From Brevundimonas sp. (GTDB taxonomy: Bacteria > Pseudomonadota > Alphaproteobacteria > Caulobacterales > Caulobacteraceae): DNA of 64,000 bases. The stretch is from the NCBI RefSeq assembly GCF_030704825.1, contig NZ_JAUYNX010000039.1, positions 1-64,000 on the forward strand, read 5' to 3'. Under the pieces are notes generated by a model that had not been told where the DNA came from, did no database searches, and saw only the letters and a program-made list of their open reading frames with translations. Below, piece by piece: positions 8,434 to 16,548 of this stretch (positions are counted from its first letter, which is position 1; the number at the start of each line of letters is the position of its first letter). The translations under genes were made by a program, and so were the position numbers.

Positions 8434-9429
8434 ATGAGCGATACTGCGAACCCCGTCCTGTCCGCCGATCCCGCCGCGATGACGGCGCGGGCCCGCGAAG
8501 TGATCCGCCTCAATATCGCGGCGCTTAAGGCGCTCGAGACGGGGCTCGACGACAGCCTCGGCCGGGCGTGCGAAATCATCCTGTCGCGGCCCGGCTATGT
8601 GGTCGTTACCGGCATGGGCAAGTCGGGCCATATCGGCGGCAAGATCGCCGCCACCCTGGCCTCGACCGGGACCAACGCCTTCTTCGTCCACCCCGCCGAG
8701 ATGAGCCATGGCGACCTGGGCATGCTGCGCAAGGACGTCACCCTGCTGGCCATCTCCAACTCGGGCGAGAGCCGCGAGTTGCGCGACCCGCTGATCTTCT
8801 GCCAGCGCGAGGGCATTCCGGTGATCGGCCTGACCCAGCGGCCCGGCAGCTTTCTCGGCCGCGCGTCCGCCGTCTGCCTGACCATGCCGCAGGTGGCCGA
8901 GGCCTGCCCCAACGGTCTGGCCCCGACGACCTCGACCCTGATGACCCTGGCCCTCGGCGACGCCCTGGCCATGGTGCTGATGGACCGGCGCGGCTTCACC
9001 GCCGAGGCCTTCGGCCTGCATCACCCCGGCGGCAAGCTGGGCATGAGCCTCCAGAGCGTGCGCGACTGGATGGGCGACCGCCCGCCGGCGCCCGCCGCCG
9101 TCCCCCTGACCGCGACCTTCGCGGAGGTGGTTTCGGCCATCACCGAGGGGCGCAAGGGCGCCGCCGCAGTGCTGAACGGCGACGGGACCCTGGCGGGGAT
9201 CGTCACCGACGGCGACGTGCGCCGCGCGTTCTCGCGCGACCTGAGCGGACTGACGGCCGCGGACGTAATGAGCCCCCGTCCCAAGGTGATCGGCCCCGAC
9301 GCGAGAATGAGCGACGCCATCGATCTGATGACCCAGAACAGGATCGCCACCCTGCTGGTGGTCGAGGACGAGCGGCCGCTGGCCGTCGTCCACATCGCCG
9401 AACTGATGCAGGCCGGCTACGTCAGCTGA
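8434..9429 (+). CDS. kdsD: Arabinose-5-phosphate isomerase (KpsF/GutQ family)
   Basis: A 331-residue enzyme that interconverts ribulose-5-phosphate and arabinose-5-phosphate, the first step to Kdo of lipopolysaccharide. An SIS domain (residues ~40-185; TGMGKSGHIGGKIAATLAST, then SNSGES and the HPGGKLG stretch) is followed by two CBS domains (~205-330; IVTDGDVRRAF is the hallmark of the first). The start at 8434 gives MSDTANPV and leaves the 122-bp divergent gap to otsB free. The kdsB gene for CMP-Kdo synthesis lies at 54314, so the two Kdo genes here are unlinked. Confidence 0.95.
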   Translation: MSDTANPVLSADPAAMTARAREVIRLNIAALKALETGLDDSLGRACEIILSRPGYVVVTGMGKSGHIGGKIAATLASTGTNAFFVHPAEMSHGDLGMLRKDVTLLAISNSGESRELRDPLIFCQREGIPVIGLTQRPGSFLGRASAVCLTMPQVAEACPNGLAPTTSTLMTLALGDALAMVLMDRRGFTAEAFGLHHPGGKLGMSLQSVRDWMGDRPPAPAAVPLTATFAEVVSAITEGRKGAAAVLNGDGTLAGIVTDGDVRRAFSRDLSGLTAADVMSPRPKVIGPDARMSDAIDLMTQNRIATLLVVEDERPLAVVHIAELMQAGYVS

Positions 9430-9436
9430 GCCTCGG

Positions 9437-9520
9437 CGTGGGGTGTGGGCTATTGAACGGGACCGGACCGGGCCCGCGAGAACCGTGGCGTTACGCCCCA
9501 CACCCCACACCCCACACCCC
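9437..9520. repeat. GGTGTGGG/CCCCACACC inverted repeat between convergent genes
   Basis: The gap between kdsD and the CAP-domain gene has a GTGGGGTGTGGG run (about 9438-9449) facing a repeated CCCCACACC array (about 9497-9520). The complementary runs could form a long hairpin ending both converging transcripts. There is no clear T-tract, so this is a weak terminator call. Confidence 0.35.
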
Positions 9521-9523
9521 CAC

Positions 9524-10081
9524 TCAGTACGCCCGTCGCCCGTCGATATTCCCCGGCGGCGAATAGCGGCAGGCCAGGACCGACCGGTCGCCGCGGGATT
9601 CGATGGCGCAGCCGACATGGGTCGTGCCCGACCAGATCATCTGGCTGTAGTGGCCGATGTCGGTCCAGTTCCCGGTGCGGCTGACGTTCGGGAACACGCC
9701 GTGGCGGTAGTGCCGCTTCTCGGCCGTCCATTCGGCGACCATTTCCTCAGGGGTCCAGACGCGGCCGCCCCAGCCGGTCCACAGGTTCTCGCCATGTCCG
9801 TGCATCGCGGGATCGTGTCCCCACCGGCCGGTCATGACCAGTTCGCGGGCCCAGACGCGCGCTTCCGCCTCCAGATTGTCGTCCCAGACCAGCGGCGGGG
9901 TTCCGACCCGGGCCCGCTCGGCGTTGTGAGCCGCCAGCAACCGCGCCTCGACCCGGTCCGACGGAACGGCGTCGCGCGGGGGATCGGTCGCCAACACGGG
10001 CCGCGGGCCCGCGAGCGGGTCAGCGCAGCCCGGCGTGGCCACCAGGGCGATCAGGACGGCGAGGGGGGCGAGGCGTCGCAT
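9524..10081 (-). CDS. Secreted CAP-domain (SCP/PR-1-like) protein
   Basis: A 185-residue exported protein. The N-terminus MRRLAPLAVLIALVATPGC is a signal peptide; the cysteine could be lipidated but the preceding T-P-G is not a good lipobox. Residues ~45-180 form a CAP domain: LLAAHNAERARVGTPPL, WGHDP, GENLW, and the late HYSQMIW and VGCAI blocks that are hallmarks of eukaryotic-type CAP/PR-1 proteins. CAP proteins act outside the cytoplasm in binding or degradative roles; the bacterial function is not settled. It lies downstream of the hemerythrin gene on the same strand, 52 bp apart. Confidence 0.9.
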   Translation of the reverse strand: MRRLAPLAVLIALVATPGCADPLAGPRPVLATDPPRDAVPSDRVEARLLAAHNAERARVGTPPLVWDDNLEAEARVWARELVMTGRWGHDPAMHGHGENLWTGWGGRVWTPEEMVAEWTAEKRHYRHGVFPNVSRTGNWTDIGHYSQMIWSGTTHVGCAIESRGDRSVLACRYSPPGNIDGRRAY

Positions 10082-10133
10082 GGCATCTCCGGAACCAGTC
10101 CGCGGAAAGCGCTCGCCCCCCCGCCCCGTTCCG

Positions 10134-10688
10134 TCAAGTCGCTGGCGCGCCCGCGACCGCGTCCAGCGACGGCTCCTCGCCGCCGTTCTCCTGGCGCAAG
10201 GTCAGCGGCTCGGCGGGCTTGCCGGCCTGGAATTCCTCCATCGCCGTGGCCTTGCGGCTCCGCATGCGATCGGCAAGGGCGTCCATGTCGAGACCGGCGG
10301 CGCGGGCCTGGCTGAACATGCCCTCCGAACGCTTCTCCTCTTCCTCGACATGGTGCTCGATCATCTCGGACAGCACCTTGACCTTGGCGTCGTAGAAGTC
10401 GTCCCCGGCTCCGCCCGCCTCGATCTCGTTGATCAGCTGTTTGGCGCCGTCGTGCTCGACATAGGCTTCCTTGAGCAGGTCCTCCTCGATCCGGCCCTTG
10501 CAGGCCGGATAGAATATCTCCTCCTCGATCACCGTATGGACCTTCAGCTCGAGGCAGGCCTGTTCGGCCAGCTCCTGCTTTTTCGACCGGCTGGTCGCCT
10601 TCTCGAACGCCGCGAAGATCTCCTCCACCTTGCGGTGATCGGCCTTCAGCATCGCGATCGCGTCCATCTCTTCATAGGTCTGGGCCAT
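10134..10688 (-). CDS. Hemerythrin HHE-domain protein
   Basis: A 184-residue cytoplasmic four-helix protein with di-iron ligand motifs: LKADH, VHTVIEEEIFYP (HxxxE), EHDGAKQ and EMIEHHVEEEE (HHxxE). The domain fills residues ~8-145 and a ~40-residue charged tail follows. Such proteins bind oxygen or nitric oxide or sense oxidative stress, and in Caulobacterales are often general-stress genes. The upstream gap (10689-10872, 184 bp, divergent to a VOC gene) has a GGAAC that might be part of an EcfG-type promoter, but I could not match the second half. Confidence 0.9.
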   Translation of the reverse strand: MAQTYEEMDAIAMLKADHRKVEEIFAAFEKATSRSKKQELAEQACLELKVHTVIEEEIFYPACKGRIEEDLLKEAYVEHDGAKQLINEIEAGGAGDDFYDAKVKVLSEMIEHHVEEEEKRSEGMFSQARAAGLDMDALADRMRSRKATAMEEFQAGKPAEPLTLRQENGGEEPSLDAVAGAPAT

Positions 10689-10872
10689 GGTCTCGTCCTC
10701 CTGATAGCGGGTGTGATGGCCGCTTAAGACGCGGAGAAGGCGGGCGTTCCCACGGCCCAGCTAGCTGAGAGTCGTTCTCGGGATTCAGCCCTTCCGGGCG
10801 TCCGGCGCCCGACATAACGGCGCGTTTTCACCGGTCCTGCGTTCATGAACCGAACCGGAAGGAGCTGCGACC

Positions 10873-11247
10873 ATGATCGACCACATCGGCCTCGACGTCA
10901 GCGACATCGGCCGGTCCCGCGCGTTCTACTCGGCCGCGCTCGCGCCGCTCGGCTACCGACTCGTCGCGGAAGAACGGGACGGCGCCTGGACGGTGGTGAT
11001 GTTCGGGATCGAAGGCCCGGAATTCGTCATCGCCGACAAGGACCGGCCCGGCGAGGCCAACCACGTGGCCTTCCGCGCCCGAACCCGCGCCGAGGTCGAC
11101 GCCTTCCACGAGGCCGCGCTGACGGCCGGCGGTCGAGACAACGGCGCGCCCGGCGTGCGGGAAAATTACGGCCCGACCTACTACGCGGCCTTCGTCCTCG
11201 ATCCCGACGGCTTCAATATCGAGGCGGTTTGCCACGCCCCGGGATGA
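10873..11247 (+). CDS. VOC-superfamily (glyoxalase/bleomycin-resistance fold) protein
   Basis: A 124-residue single VOC module pair. MIDHIGLDVSDIGRSRAFY begins the first beta-alpha-beta-beta-beta unit with a metal-ligand-like histidine. NHVAFRARTRAEVDAFH begins the second, and LDPDGFNIEAVCH ends it with the conserved glutamate. Such proteins bind a divalent metal as dimers and act as isomerases, dioxygenases or antibiotic-binding proteins; which applies here is unknown. It is a stand-alone plus-strand gene with a GGAAGGAGC ribosome-binding site. Confidence 0.88.
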   Translation: MIDHIGLDVSDIGRSRAFYSAALAPLGYRLVAEERDGAWTVVMFGIEGPEFVIADKDRPGEANHVAFRARTRAEVDAFHEAALTAGGRDNGAPGVRENYGPTYYAAFVLDPDGFNIEAVCHAPG

Positions 11248-11311
11248 TGCGACCGTTTTCGACGCCGGGGCATGCTAGCGTCAGCAGACTGGAACCAGCG
11301 GGCCGGAATTT

Positions 11312-11363
11312 CCGAAGTGTCCGAAAGTGTCCCACGAATTTTTCGCTCCCTCGGACACTTCGG
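11312..11363. repeat. 13-bp perfect inverted repeat upstream of fadA
   Basis: CCGAAGTGTCCGA (11312-11324) is mirrored by TCGGACACTTCGG (11351-11363) across a 26-nt loop that also repeats AAGTGTCC. A strong hairpin or cruciform is possible. It lies 65 bp after the VOC gene and ends 22 bp before the ACGT palindrome, so it may end upstream transcription or be a regulator site. Confidence 0.5.
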
Positions 11364-11384
11364 CGGGGTTGGCGAAAAAACTTG

Positions 11385-11400
11385 ACGTTGACGTAAACGT
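11385..11400. promoter_or_regulatory. ACGT-rich palindromic operator candidate ahead of fadA
   Basis: ACGTTGACGTAAACGT is a 16-bp near-palindrome, with one mismatched base pair, placed 51 bp before the fadA ATG and overlapping a TTGACG that can serve as a -35 box (11382-11387). Such ACGT-containing palindromes are known for MerR-family regulators of acyl-CoA and branched-chain catabolism (LiuR-like). Assignment to that family is inference. Confidence 0.45.
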
Positions 11401-11451
11401 AGGGTTTCTGACCAACACGCTTGAATCCGTCCTTATTGGAGACGCACTCCC

Positions 11452-12657
11452 ATGGCCGAAGCCTATATCTACGACGCGGTCCGCACGCCGCGCGGCAAGG
11501 GCAAGAAGGATGGGTCCCTGCACGAGATCACAGGCCTCAGCCTGGCGACCCAGGTGCTGGAGGCCCTGCGCGACCGCAACGACCTGGACACCTCGAAGGT
11601 CGACGACGTCATCCTCGGCTGCGTCACCCCGGTGGGCGAACTCGGCGCCGACATCGCCCGCACCGCGGTTCTGTCGGCGGGCTGGGCCCAGACCACCGCC
11701 GGCGTCCAGGTCAACCGCTTCTGCGCCTCGGGCCTCGAGGCCGTGAACATGGCCGCGGCCAAGGTGAAGTCCGGCGAGGCCGACTTCGCCGTCGGCGGCG
11801 GCATCGAGGCCATGAGCCGGGTGCCGATGGGCTCCGACGGCGGCGCCTGGCCGGTCGACCCGTCCTCGGCCTTCCCGACCTATTTCGTGCCCCAGGGCGT
11901 CTCGGCCGACATGATCGCTACCAAATACGGTTTCAGCCGCGACGACGTCGACGCCTACTCGATGGAAAGCCACAGGCGCGCCGCCGCCGCCTGGGCCGAC
12001 GGCCGTTTCTCGAAATCGGTCATCCCGGTGAAGAACCAGCTCGGCCTGGTCCAGCTGGACCGCGACGAGACCATCCGCCCCAATACCGACATGCAGACCC
12101 TGGGGGCCCTGAACCCGTCCTTCGCCATGATGGGCGAAATGGCCTTCGACAGCGTCATCAACCAGCGCTACCCCGAGGTCGAGCGGGTTAACCACGTCCA
12201 CACCCCGGGCAACAGCTCGGGCATCGTCGACGGCTCCGCCGGCGTCCTGATCGGCACGCTTGAGGCCGGCCAGGCCCTCGGCCTCAAGCCCCGCGCCCGC
12301 ATCGTCGGGGCCGCCTCGATCGGCTCCGAGCCCTCGATCATGCTGACCGGCCCCGAGTTCGTGACGAAGAAGCTGCTGGCCAAGCTCGGCATGACCACCG
12401 CCGACATCGACGTCTGGGAGCTGAACGAGGCCTTCGCCGCCGTGGTGCTGCGCTACATGCAGGCGCTCGACATCGACCATTCGAAGATGAACGTGAACGG
12501 CGGCGGCATCTCCATGGGCCACCCGCTGGGCGCCACCGGCGCCATGATCACCGGTATCGCCCTGGACGAGCTGGAGCGCTCGAACAAATCGACCGCCCTG
12601 ATCACCCTGTGCATCGGCGGCGGCATGGGCACCGCCACCGTCATCGAGCGCGTCTAA
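11452..12657 (+). CDS. fadA: Acetyl-CoA C-acyltransferase, beta-oxidation thiolase
   Basis: A 401-residue thiolase that cleaves 3-ketoacyl-CoA in the last step of fatty-acid beta-oxidation. The nucleophile is C91 in [12 protein letters not shown]; the late motifs [15 protein letters not shown] and CIGGGMGTA supply the histidine and second cysteine. It opens a plus-strand operon: a GNAT gene starts 6 nt after its stop, then fadB 17 nt further. Together with FadB it would form the fatty-acid oxidation complex. A palindromic operator candidate lies 51 bp upstream. The ATG follows TTGGAGACGC, giving a clear ribosome-binding site. Confidence 0.96.
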   Translation: MAEAYIYDAVRTPRGKGKKDGSLHEITGLSLATQVLEALRDRNDLDTSKVDDVILGCVTPVGELGADIARTAVLSAGWAQTTAGVQVNRFCASGLEAVNMAAAKVKSGEADFAVGGGIEAMSRVPMGSDGGAWPVDPSSAFPTYFVPQGVSADMIATKYGFSRDDVDAYSMESHRRAAAAWADGRFSKSVIPVKNQLGLVQLDRDETIRPNTDMQTLGALNPSFAMMGEMAFDSVINQRYPEVERVNHVHTPGNSSGIVDGSAGVLIGTLEAGQALGLKPRARIVGAASIGSEPSIMLTGPEFVTKKLLAKLGMTTADIDVWELNEAFAAVVLRYMQALDIDHSKMNVNGGGISMGHPLGATGAMITGIALDELERSNKSTALITLCIGGGMGTATVIERV

Positions 12658-12662
12658 GGGCC

Positions 12663-13118
12663 ATGACGCTGCGTCCCGTCACCTTCGCGGACCTCGACAC
12701 GGTCTGCGACCACCGGCGTCGGATGTTCGCCGCCGCCGGTCGTGACGCGGCGGTGCTGGACCGGATGGATCCGGCCTTTCGGATCTGGGCCGCCTCGCGG
12801 CTGCGCAGCGGCGAATACACGGGCTGGATCGTCGAGGCGAACGGCTGGCCGGCGGCGAGCGTGGGCCTGATGTTCATCGACTGGCCGCCCCACCCCGAAC
12901 ACCCCCACTGCGACCGCCGCGGCTATGTGCTGAACCTGTTCGTCGAGCCGGACCATCGCGGCCGGGGGCTGGCCCGCCAGCTGATGCGGCGGGTCGAGGA
13001 AGAAGCGCGGACGCGGGGCGTCGACTACCTGATCCTCCACCCGACCGCCCAGGCGCGGCCGATGTACGAAACCCTGAACTGGCAGGCGACATCCGAGATG
13101 TCGCTGCGTCTGAACTGA
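12663..13118 (+). CDS. GNAT-family N-acetyltransferase
   Basis: A 151-residue acetyltransferase of the GNAT fold. The acetyl-CoA-binding motif A is VEPDHRGRGLARQLMRRV (consensus Q/RxxGxG/A) around residues 98-116. YVLNLFVEP forms the preceding beta strand and MYETLNW the C-terminal motif B-like segment. The acceptor substrate is unknown. It sits inside the fadA-fadB operon with gaps of only 5 and 17 nt, so it is co-transcribed with beta-oxidation genes and could act on an acyl-CoA enzyme or metabolite (inference). Confidence 0.9.
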   Translation: MTLRPVTFADLDTVCDHRRRMFAAAGRDAAVLDRMDPAFRIWAASRLRSGEYTGWIVEANGWPAASVGLMFIDWPPHPEHPHCDRRGYVLNLFVEPDHRGRGLARQLMRRVEEEARTRGVDYLILHPTAQARPMYETLNWQATSEMSLRLN

Positions 13119-13135
13119 AAACCCGAGGAAGCCCG

Positions 13136-15313
13136 ATGGAAAACTTCAAGATCGACGTCGACGCCGACGGCATCGCCCTGATCACCTTCGACGTCCCCGG
13201 ACGATCGATGAACACCCTGACCTCGGGCGTGATGAAAGAGATCCCGGAGTGGGTCGAGCGGGTGAAGACCGACGACGCCATCAAGGGCGCGGTTCTGACC
13301 TCGGGCAAGGCGAGCGGCTTCTGCGCCGGCGCCGACCTCGGCGACATGGCCGGCGGCATGCTGGCCGGCGGTTCGTTGCAGGACGCCTATGACGCCGGCT
13401 GGAAGCTCAACGGCGCCCTGCGTGCGCTGGAGACCTGCGGCAAGCCGGTGGCCGCCGCGATCAACGGCCTGGCCCTGGGCGGCGGTCTCGAGCTGACGCT
13501 GGCCTGCCACTATCGCGTGGTCGCCGATGACTCGAAGATCCAGCTCGGCCTGCCCGAGATCAAGGTCGGCCTCTTCCCCGGCGGCGGCGGCACCCAGCGG
13601 CTGACGCGCCTGATCGGGGTGCAGGCGGCGATGACGGCGATGAGCGCCGGCTCGTCCTGGCGCCCGAACGACGCCAAGGGCGCCGGCGTTGTGCATGAAG
13701 TCGTGGCCAAGGGCGGCGAGGTCGAGGCCGCGAAGGCCTGGATCAAGGGCGGCGGCAAGGCTGTCCAGCCGTGGGACGACAAGGGCTTCAAACAGCCCGG
13801 CGGCGGCCCCTACCACCCGGCCGGCATCCAGAATTTCCTCGTCGGCAACGCCATGCTGCGCAAGCAGTCCTACGGCAACTATCCGGCCGTCCTGAACCTG
13901 ATGAAGGCCGTCTATGAGGGCATCCAGGTGCCGATGGACGCCGCCCTGCGCATCGAGACCCGCTACTTCATCAAGACCCTGATGACGCCGCAGGCCCAGG
14001 CCATGATCCGCTCGCTGTTCCTCAGCAAGCAGGAGCTCGACAAGGGCGCCGTCCGCCCCGCGGGCGTGCCCAAGTCCGATCCCAAGAAAGTCACCGTCAT
14101 CGGCGCCGGCATGATGGGCGCGGGTATCGCCTATGTGCAGGCGCTGGCTGGCATCGAGACCATCCTGATCGACCGCACCCAGGAAGACGCCGACAAGGGC
14201 AAGGCCCACGTCGCCGACCTGCTGAAGAAGCGCCTGTCGCGCGGCCAGATCACCCAGGACAAGTATGACGCCCTGCTGGCCTCGGTCGTCGCCACCACCG
14301 ACTACGACCTGATCAAGGGCTCGGACCTGGTCATCGAGGCGGTGTTCGAGAACCGCGAGATCAAGGCCGACGTCACCAAACGCGCCGAGGCCCAGCTGGC
14401 CCCGGGCGCCGTGTTCGGCTCCAACACCTCGACCCTGCCGATCACCGGCCTGGCCGAGGCCAGCGTCCGGCCCGAGGACTTCATCGGCATCCACTTCTTC
14501 TCGCCCGTCGACAAGATGATGCTGGTCGAGATCATCCTCGGCGAGAAGACGGGCGAGGCCGCGATCGCGAAGTCGCTCGACTACGTCATGAAGATCAAGA
14601 AGACCCCGATCGTCGTCAACGACGGCCGCGGCTTCTACACCTCGCGCTGCTTCGGCACCTACGTCGCCGAGGGCATGGCCATGCTGGAAGAGGGCTACGC
14701 TCCCGCCCTGATCGACAACATCGGCCGCATGACCGGCATGCCGCGCGGCCCGCTGGAGATGCATGACGACGTGGCTTTGGACCTGTCGGTCAAGATCGCC
14801 AAACAGACCGCCGCCGACCTCGGCGACAAGTACCAGCCCCTGCCCGGCTCGCAGATCGTCCAGAAGATGGTCGAGGAGCTGGGCCGCTACGGCCGCAAGA
14901 ACGGCATGGGCTTCTATGACTACGACCAGAAGCCCAAGAAGCTCTGGGCGGGCCTGGCCGAACTGGCGCCGGTGAAGATCGACGATTCCACCCCCGAACT
15001 GGTCGAGGACCAGAAGCGCCGCCTGCTCTACCGTCAGGCCGTCGAGGTCGCGCGCTGCTGGGAAGAGGGCGTCATCGACGACCCGCGCGAGGCCGATGTC
15101 GGCGCCATACTGGCCTGGGGCTTCGCGCCCTGGACCGGCGGCCCGATCACGATGATCGACCAGGCCGGCCTCAAGGCCTTCGTGGCCCAGGCGGACGACT
15201 ACGCCGCCCGCTACGGCGACCGCTTCAAGGTCCCGCAGCTGCTGCGCGACATGGCCGGGAAGGGCGAGACCTTCTATGGAAACTTCGCCGGGAAGCAGAA
15301 GGCGGCGGCGTAA
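13136..15313 (+). CDS. fadB: Fatty-acid oxidation complex alpha subunit (enoyl-CoA hydratase / 3-hydroxyacyl-CoA dehydrogenase)
   Basis: A 725-residue bifunctional enzyme. Residues 1-~190 are an enoyl-CoA hydratase domain with the oxyanion-hole segment SGFCAGADL and catalytic glutamates E119 (GGGLELTLA) and E141 (LPEIKVG), the same arrangement as E. coli FadB. From ~residue 318 an NAD-binding fold (VTVIGAGMMGAGIAYVQ) begins the 3-hydroxyacyl-CoA dehydrogenase, with SNTSTLPI, HFFSPVDKM and GFYTSR. The FadB and FadJ subgroups are hard to separate; fadJ is the alternative name. It is third in the fadA-GNAT-fadB operon. A small membrane-protein gene follows 5 nt downstream. Confidence 0.94.
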   Translation: MENFKIDVDADGIALITFDVPGRSMNTLTSGVMKEIPEWVERVKTDDAIKGAVLTSGKASGFCAGADLGDMAGGMLAGGSLQDAYDAGWKLNGALRALETCGKPVAAAINGLALGGGLELTLACHYRVVADDSKIQLGLPEIKVGLFPGGGGTQRLTRLIGVQAAMTAMSAGSSWRPNDAKGAGVVHEVVAKGGEVEAAKAWIKGGGKAVQPWDDKGFKQPGGGPYHPAGIQNFLVGNAMLRKQSYGNYPAVLNLMKAVYEGIQVPMDAALRIETRYFIKTLMTPQAQAMIRSLFLSKQELDKGAVRPAGVPKSDPKKVTVIGAGMMGAGIAYVQALAGIETILIDRTQEDADKGKAHVADLLKKRLSRGQITQDKYDALLASVVATTDYDLIKGSDLVIEAVFENREIKADVTKRAEAQLAPGAVFGSNTSTLPITGLAEASVRPEDFIGIHFFSPVDKMMLVEIILGEKTGEAAIAKSLDYVMKIKKTPIVVNDGRGFYTSRCFGTYVAEGMAMLEEGYAPALIDNIGRMTGMPRGPLEMHDDVALDLSVKIAKQTAADLGDKYQPLPGSQIVQKMVEELGRYGRKNGMGFYDYDQKPKKLWAGLAELAPVKIDDSTPELVEDQKRRLLYRQAVEVARCWEEGVIDDPREADVGAILAWGFAPWTGGPITMIDQAGLKAFVAQADDYAARYGDRFKVPQLLRDMAGKGETFYGNFAGKQKAAA

Positions 15314-15318
15314 TAGCG

Positions 15319-15705
15319 ATGGAGATCGGGGCGATCAATCCGGGCTTCGCGACAGCCGCGGCGCTCGCCCTGATCACCTTCGCGGTCCACACCTTCGTGG
15401 GCGGGCGGTTCGCGGCCCGCCCCCTCCTGTCGACACAGAACTTCGACAAGGCCAGCCGCTGGCTGAACTACATGACCTGGCACATGGTCACGGCCCAGCT
15501 GCTTCTCATGCCGGCGGGCTATGCCTGGGCCGCAGTCCGGCCCGAGGCGGTCGAGGTCGCGGTGCTCCTGACCGTTCTCGCCGCCATCCTGTCGCCGCTC
15601 AGCGCCTGGGTGGCGATGAAAGGCGGGATCCAACCCTGGCGGTTCCCCTCCTCGTGGCTGTTCGCCCTGATCACGGCCGCCGGCCTGTGGGGGTTCGCAG
15701 GCTAG
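15319..15705 (+). CDS. Small four-helix membrane protein, unknown function
   Basis: A 128-residue hydrophobic protein with about four membrane segments (residues ~10-30, ~48-70, ~78-98 and ~108-127). A charged loop between the first two carries RFAARPLLSTQNFDKASRW. I do not recognise a catalytic motif. It follows fadB by 5 nt, so it is probably the last gene of that operon. Its stop overlaps the stop of the convergent DUF488 gene (15702-15705). Confidence 0.75.
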   Translation: MEIGAINPGFATAAALALITFAVHTFVGGRFAARPLLSTQNFDKASRWLNYMTWHMVTAQLLLMPAGYAWAAVRPEAVEVAVLLTVLAAILSPLSAWVAMKGGIQPWRFPSSWLFALITAAGLWGFAG

Positions 15706-16133
15706 AGGTTCACCACTTCGAACCCATCCTCGGCGTGCAGCCGTTCGGCCAGGGCCGCGCGGTGACAACCGGCGTGGTCGGCCTCGAAGCACAGCAGGGC
15801 GGTCGGGCGGTCCTTCGCCATCTCGCGCAGCCGTTCGAAGGCCAGTTGCGAGGGCGGTTCTTCCATATGGACGGCGAAGATCTCCCGCATTTCGCCGACC
15901 CGGCCCTTCCGCGCCGCGTCGCGTCCCGCCTTGGGCGTCCCCAGGTCGCGCAGGTGGACGTATTCGATCCCGGCCTCGGCCAGGCTCGAGCCCAGCACGG
16001 TCCTGGAAAGGCCCGCCCGCCGCGACGCGGCCACCGCCCGAACATCGGCCAAAACCTGAACGCCAGCCGCCTTCAGCCGATCGATCACAGCCGCCTGGGG
16101 CTCTCCCTCATAGCCGATGGTGAACAGTTTCAT
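15702..16133 (-). CDS. DUF488-family protein
   Basis: A 143-residue DUF488 protein. The opening MKLFTIGYEG is diagnostic, then VLADVRAVAASRR (D-x-R motif with basic patch), YVHLRDLG, and LLCFEADHAGCHRAALAERL near the C-terminus with the conserved C-x-C/H-R block. The family is widespread in bacteria; the fold and conserved polar residues suggest an enzyme acting on nucleic acid or nucleotides, but no reaction is established. It is downstream of a small secreted-protein gene (gap 9 nt), presumably in one transcript. Confidence 0.88.
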   Translation of the reverse strand: MKLFTIGYEGEPQAAVIDRLKAAGVQVLADVRAVAASRRAGLSRTVLGSSLAEAGIEYVHLRDLGTPKAGRDAARKGRVGEMREIFAVHMEEPPSQLAFERLREMAKDRPTALLCFEADHAGCHRAALAERLHAEDGFEVVNL

Positions 16134-16142
16134 CGTGGCTCC

Positions 16143-16469
16143 TCAGGGCAGCGCGCCGCCGTCGATCGCCTCGGCGACGCAGGCCTGCAGCTCGGCCCGG
16201 TACCCGTCCGGGTCGGCGGCCTTGCGCTCCGGCATTGAGACCCCGAGGGCTCGGCGTTGTTCCTCGGACCAGGTCGCCGGCATCCCCACCTCCGGAAGCC
16301 GCGCCGCCCACCAGCTGCGGATGAACCAGCTCGGTCCCGCCACCATCCCCGTCTCGCGCTGGGCCTCCGCGATCATCGCGTCCATATGGGCGAGGCAGAG
16401 TTCGGTCCGGGGCGGCGGCTCGGGCTCCGCGGCGAGCGCGACGGTCAGAAACAGGGCGGCGACGATCAT
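16143..16469 (-). CDS. Small exported protein, unknown function
   Basis: A 108-residue protein with a short signal peptide (MIVAALFLTVALAAEP). The mature part has two cysteines (ELCLAH and LQACVAEA) that may form a disulfide, and a Trp-rich stretch (SWFIRSWWAARLP). I do not recognise the family. It starts 79 bp from the divergent amidohydrolase gene and is followed after 9 nt by the DUF488 gene. Confidence 0.7.
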   Translation of the reverse strand: MIVAALFLTVALAAEPEPPPRTELCLAHMDAMIAEAQRETGMVAGPSWFIRSWWAARLPEVGMPATWSEEQRRALGVSMPERKAADPDGYRAELQACVAEAIDGGALP

Positions 16470-16548
16470 GATCCTCCTCCTGACCGGAGCTTGACGGAGG
16501 TCCCGTGCTAAGGCGAGTCCGTTCTCCGCCAGACTCAGGAACCGTCAG

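Noticed and set aside
10689..10800. EcfG/SigT-type promoter (GGAAC-N16/17-CGTT) ahead of the hemerythrin gene
   Set aside because: GGAAC is present on the minus strand, but no CGTT at the needed distance.
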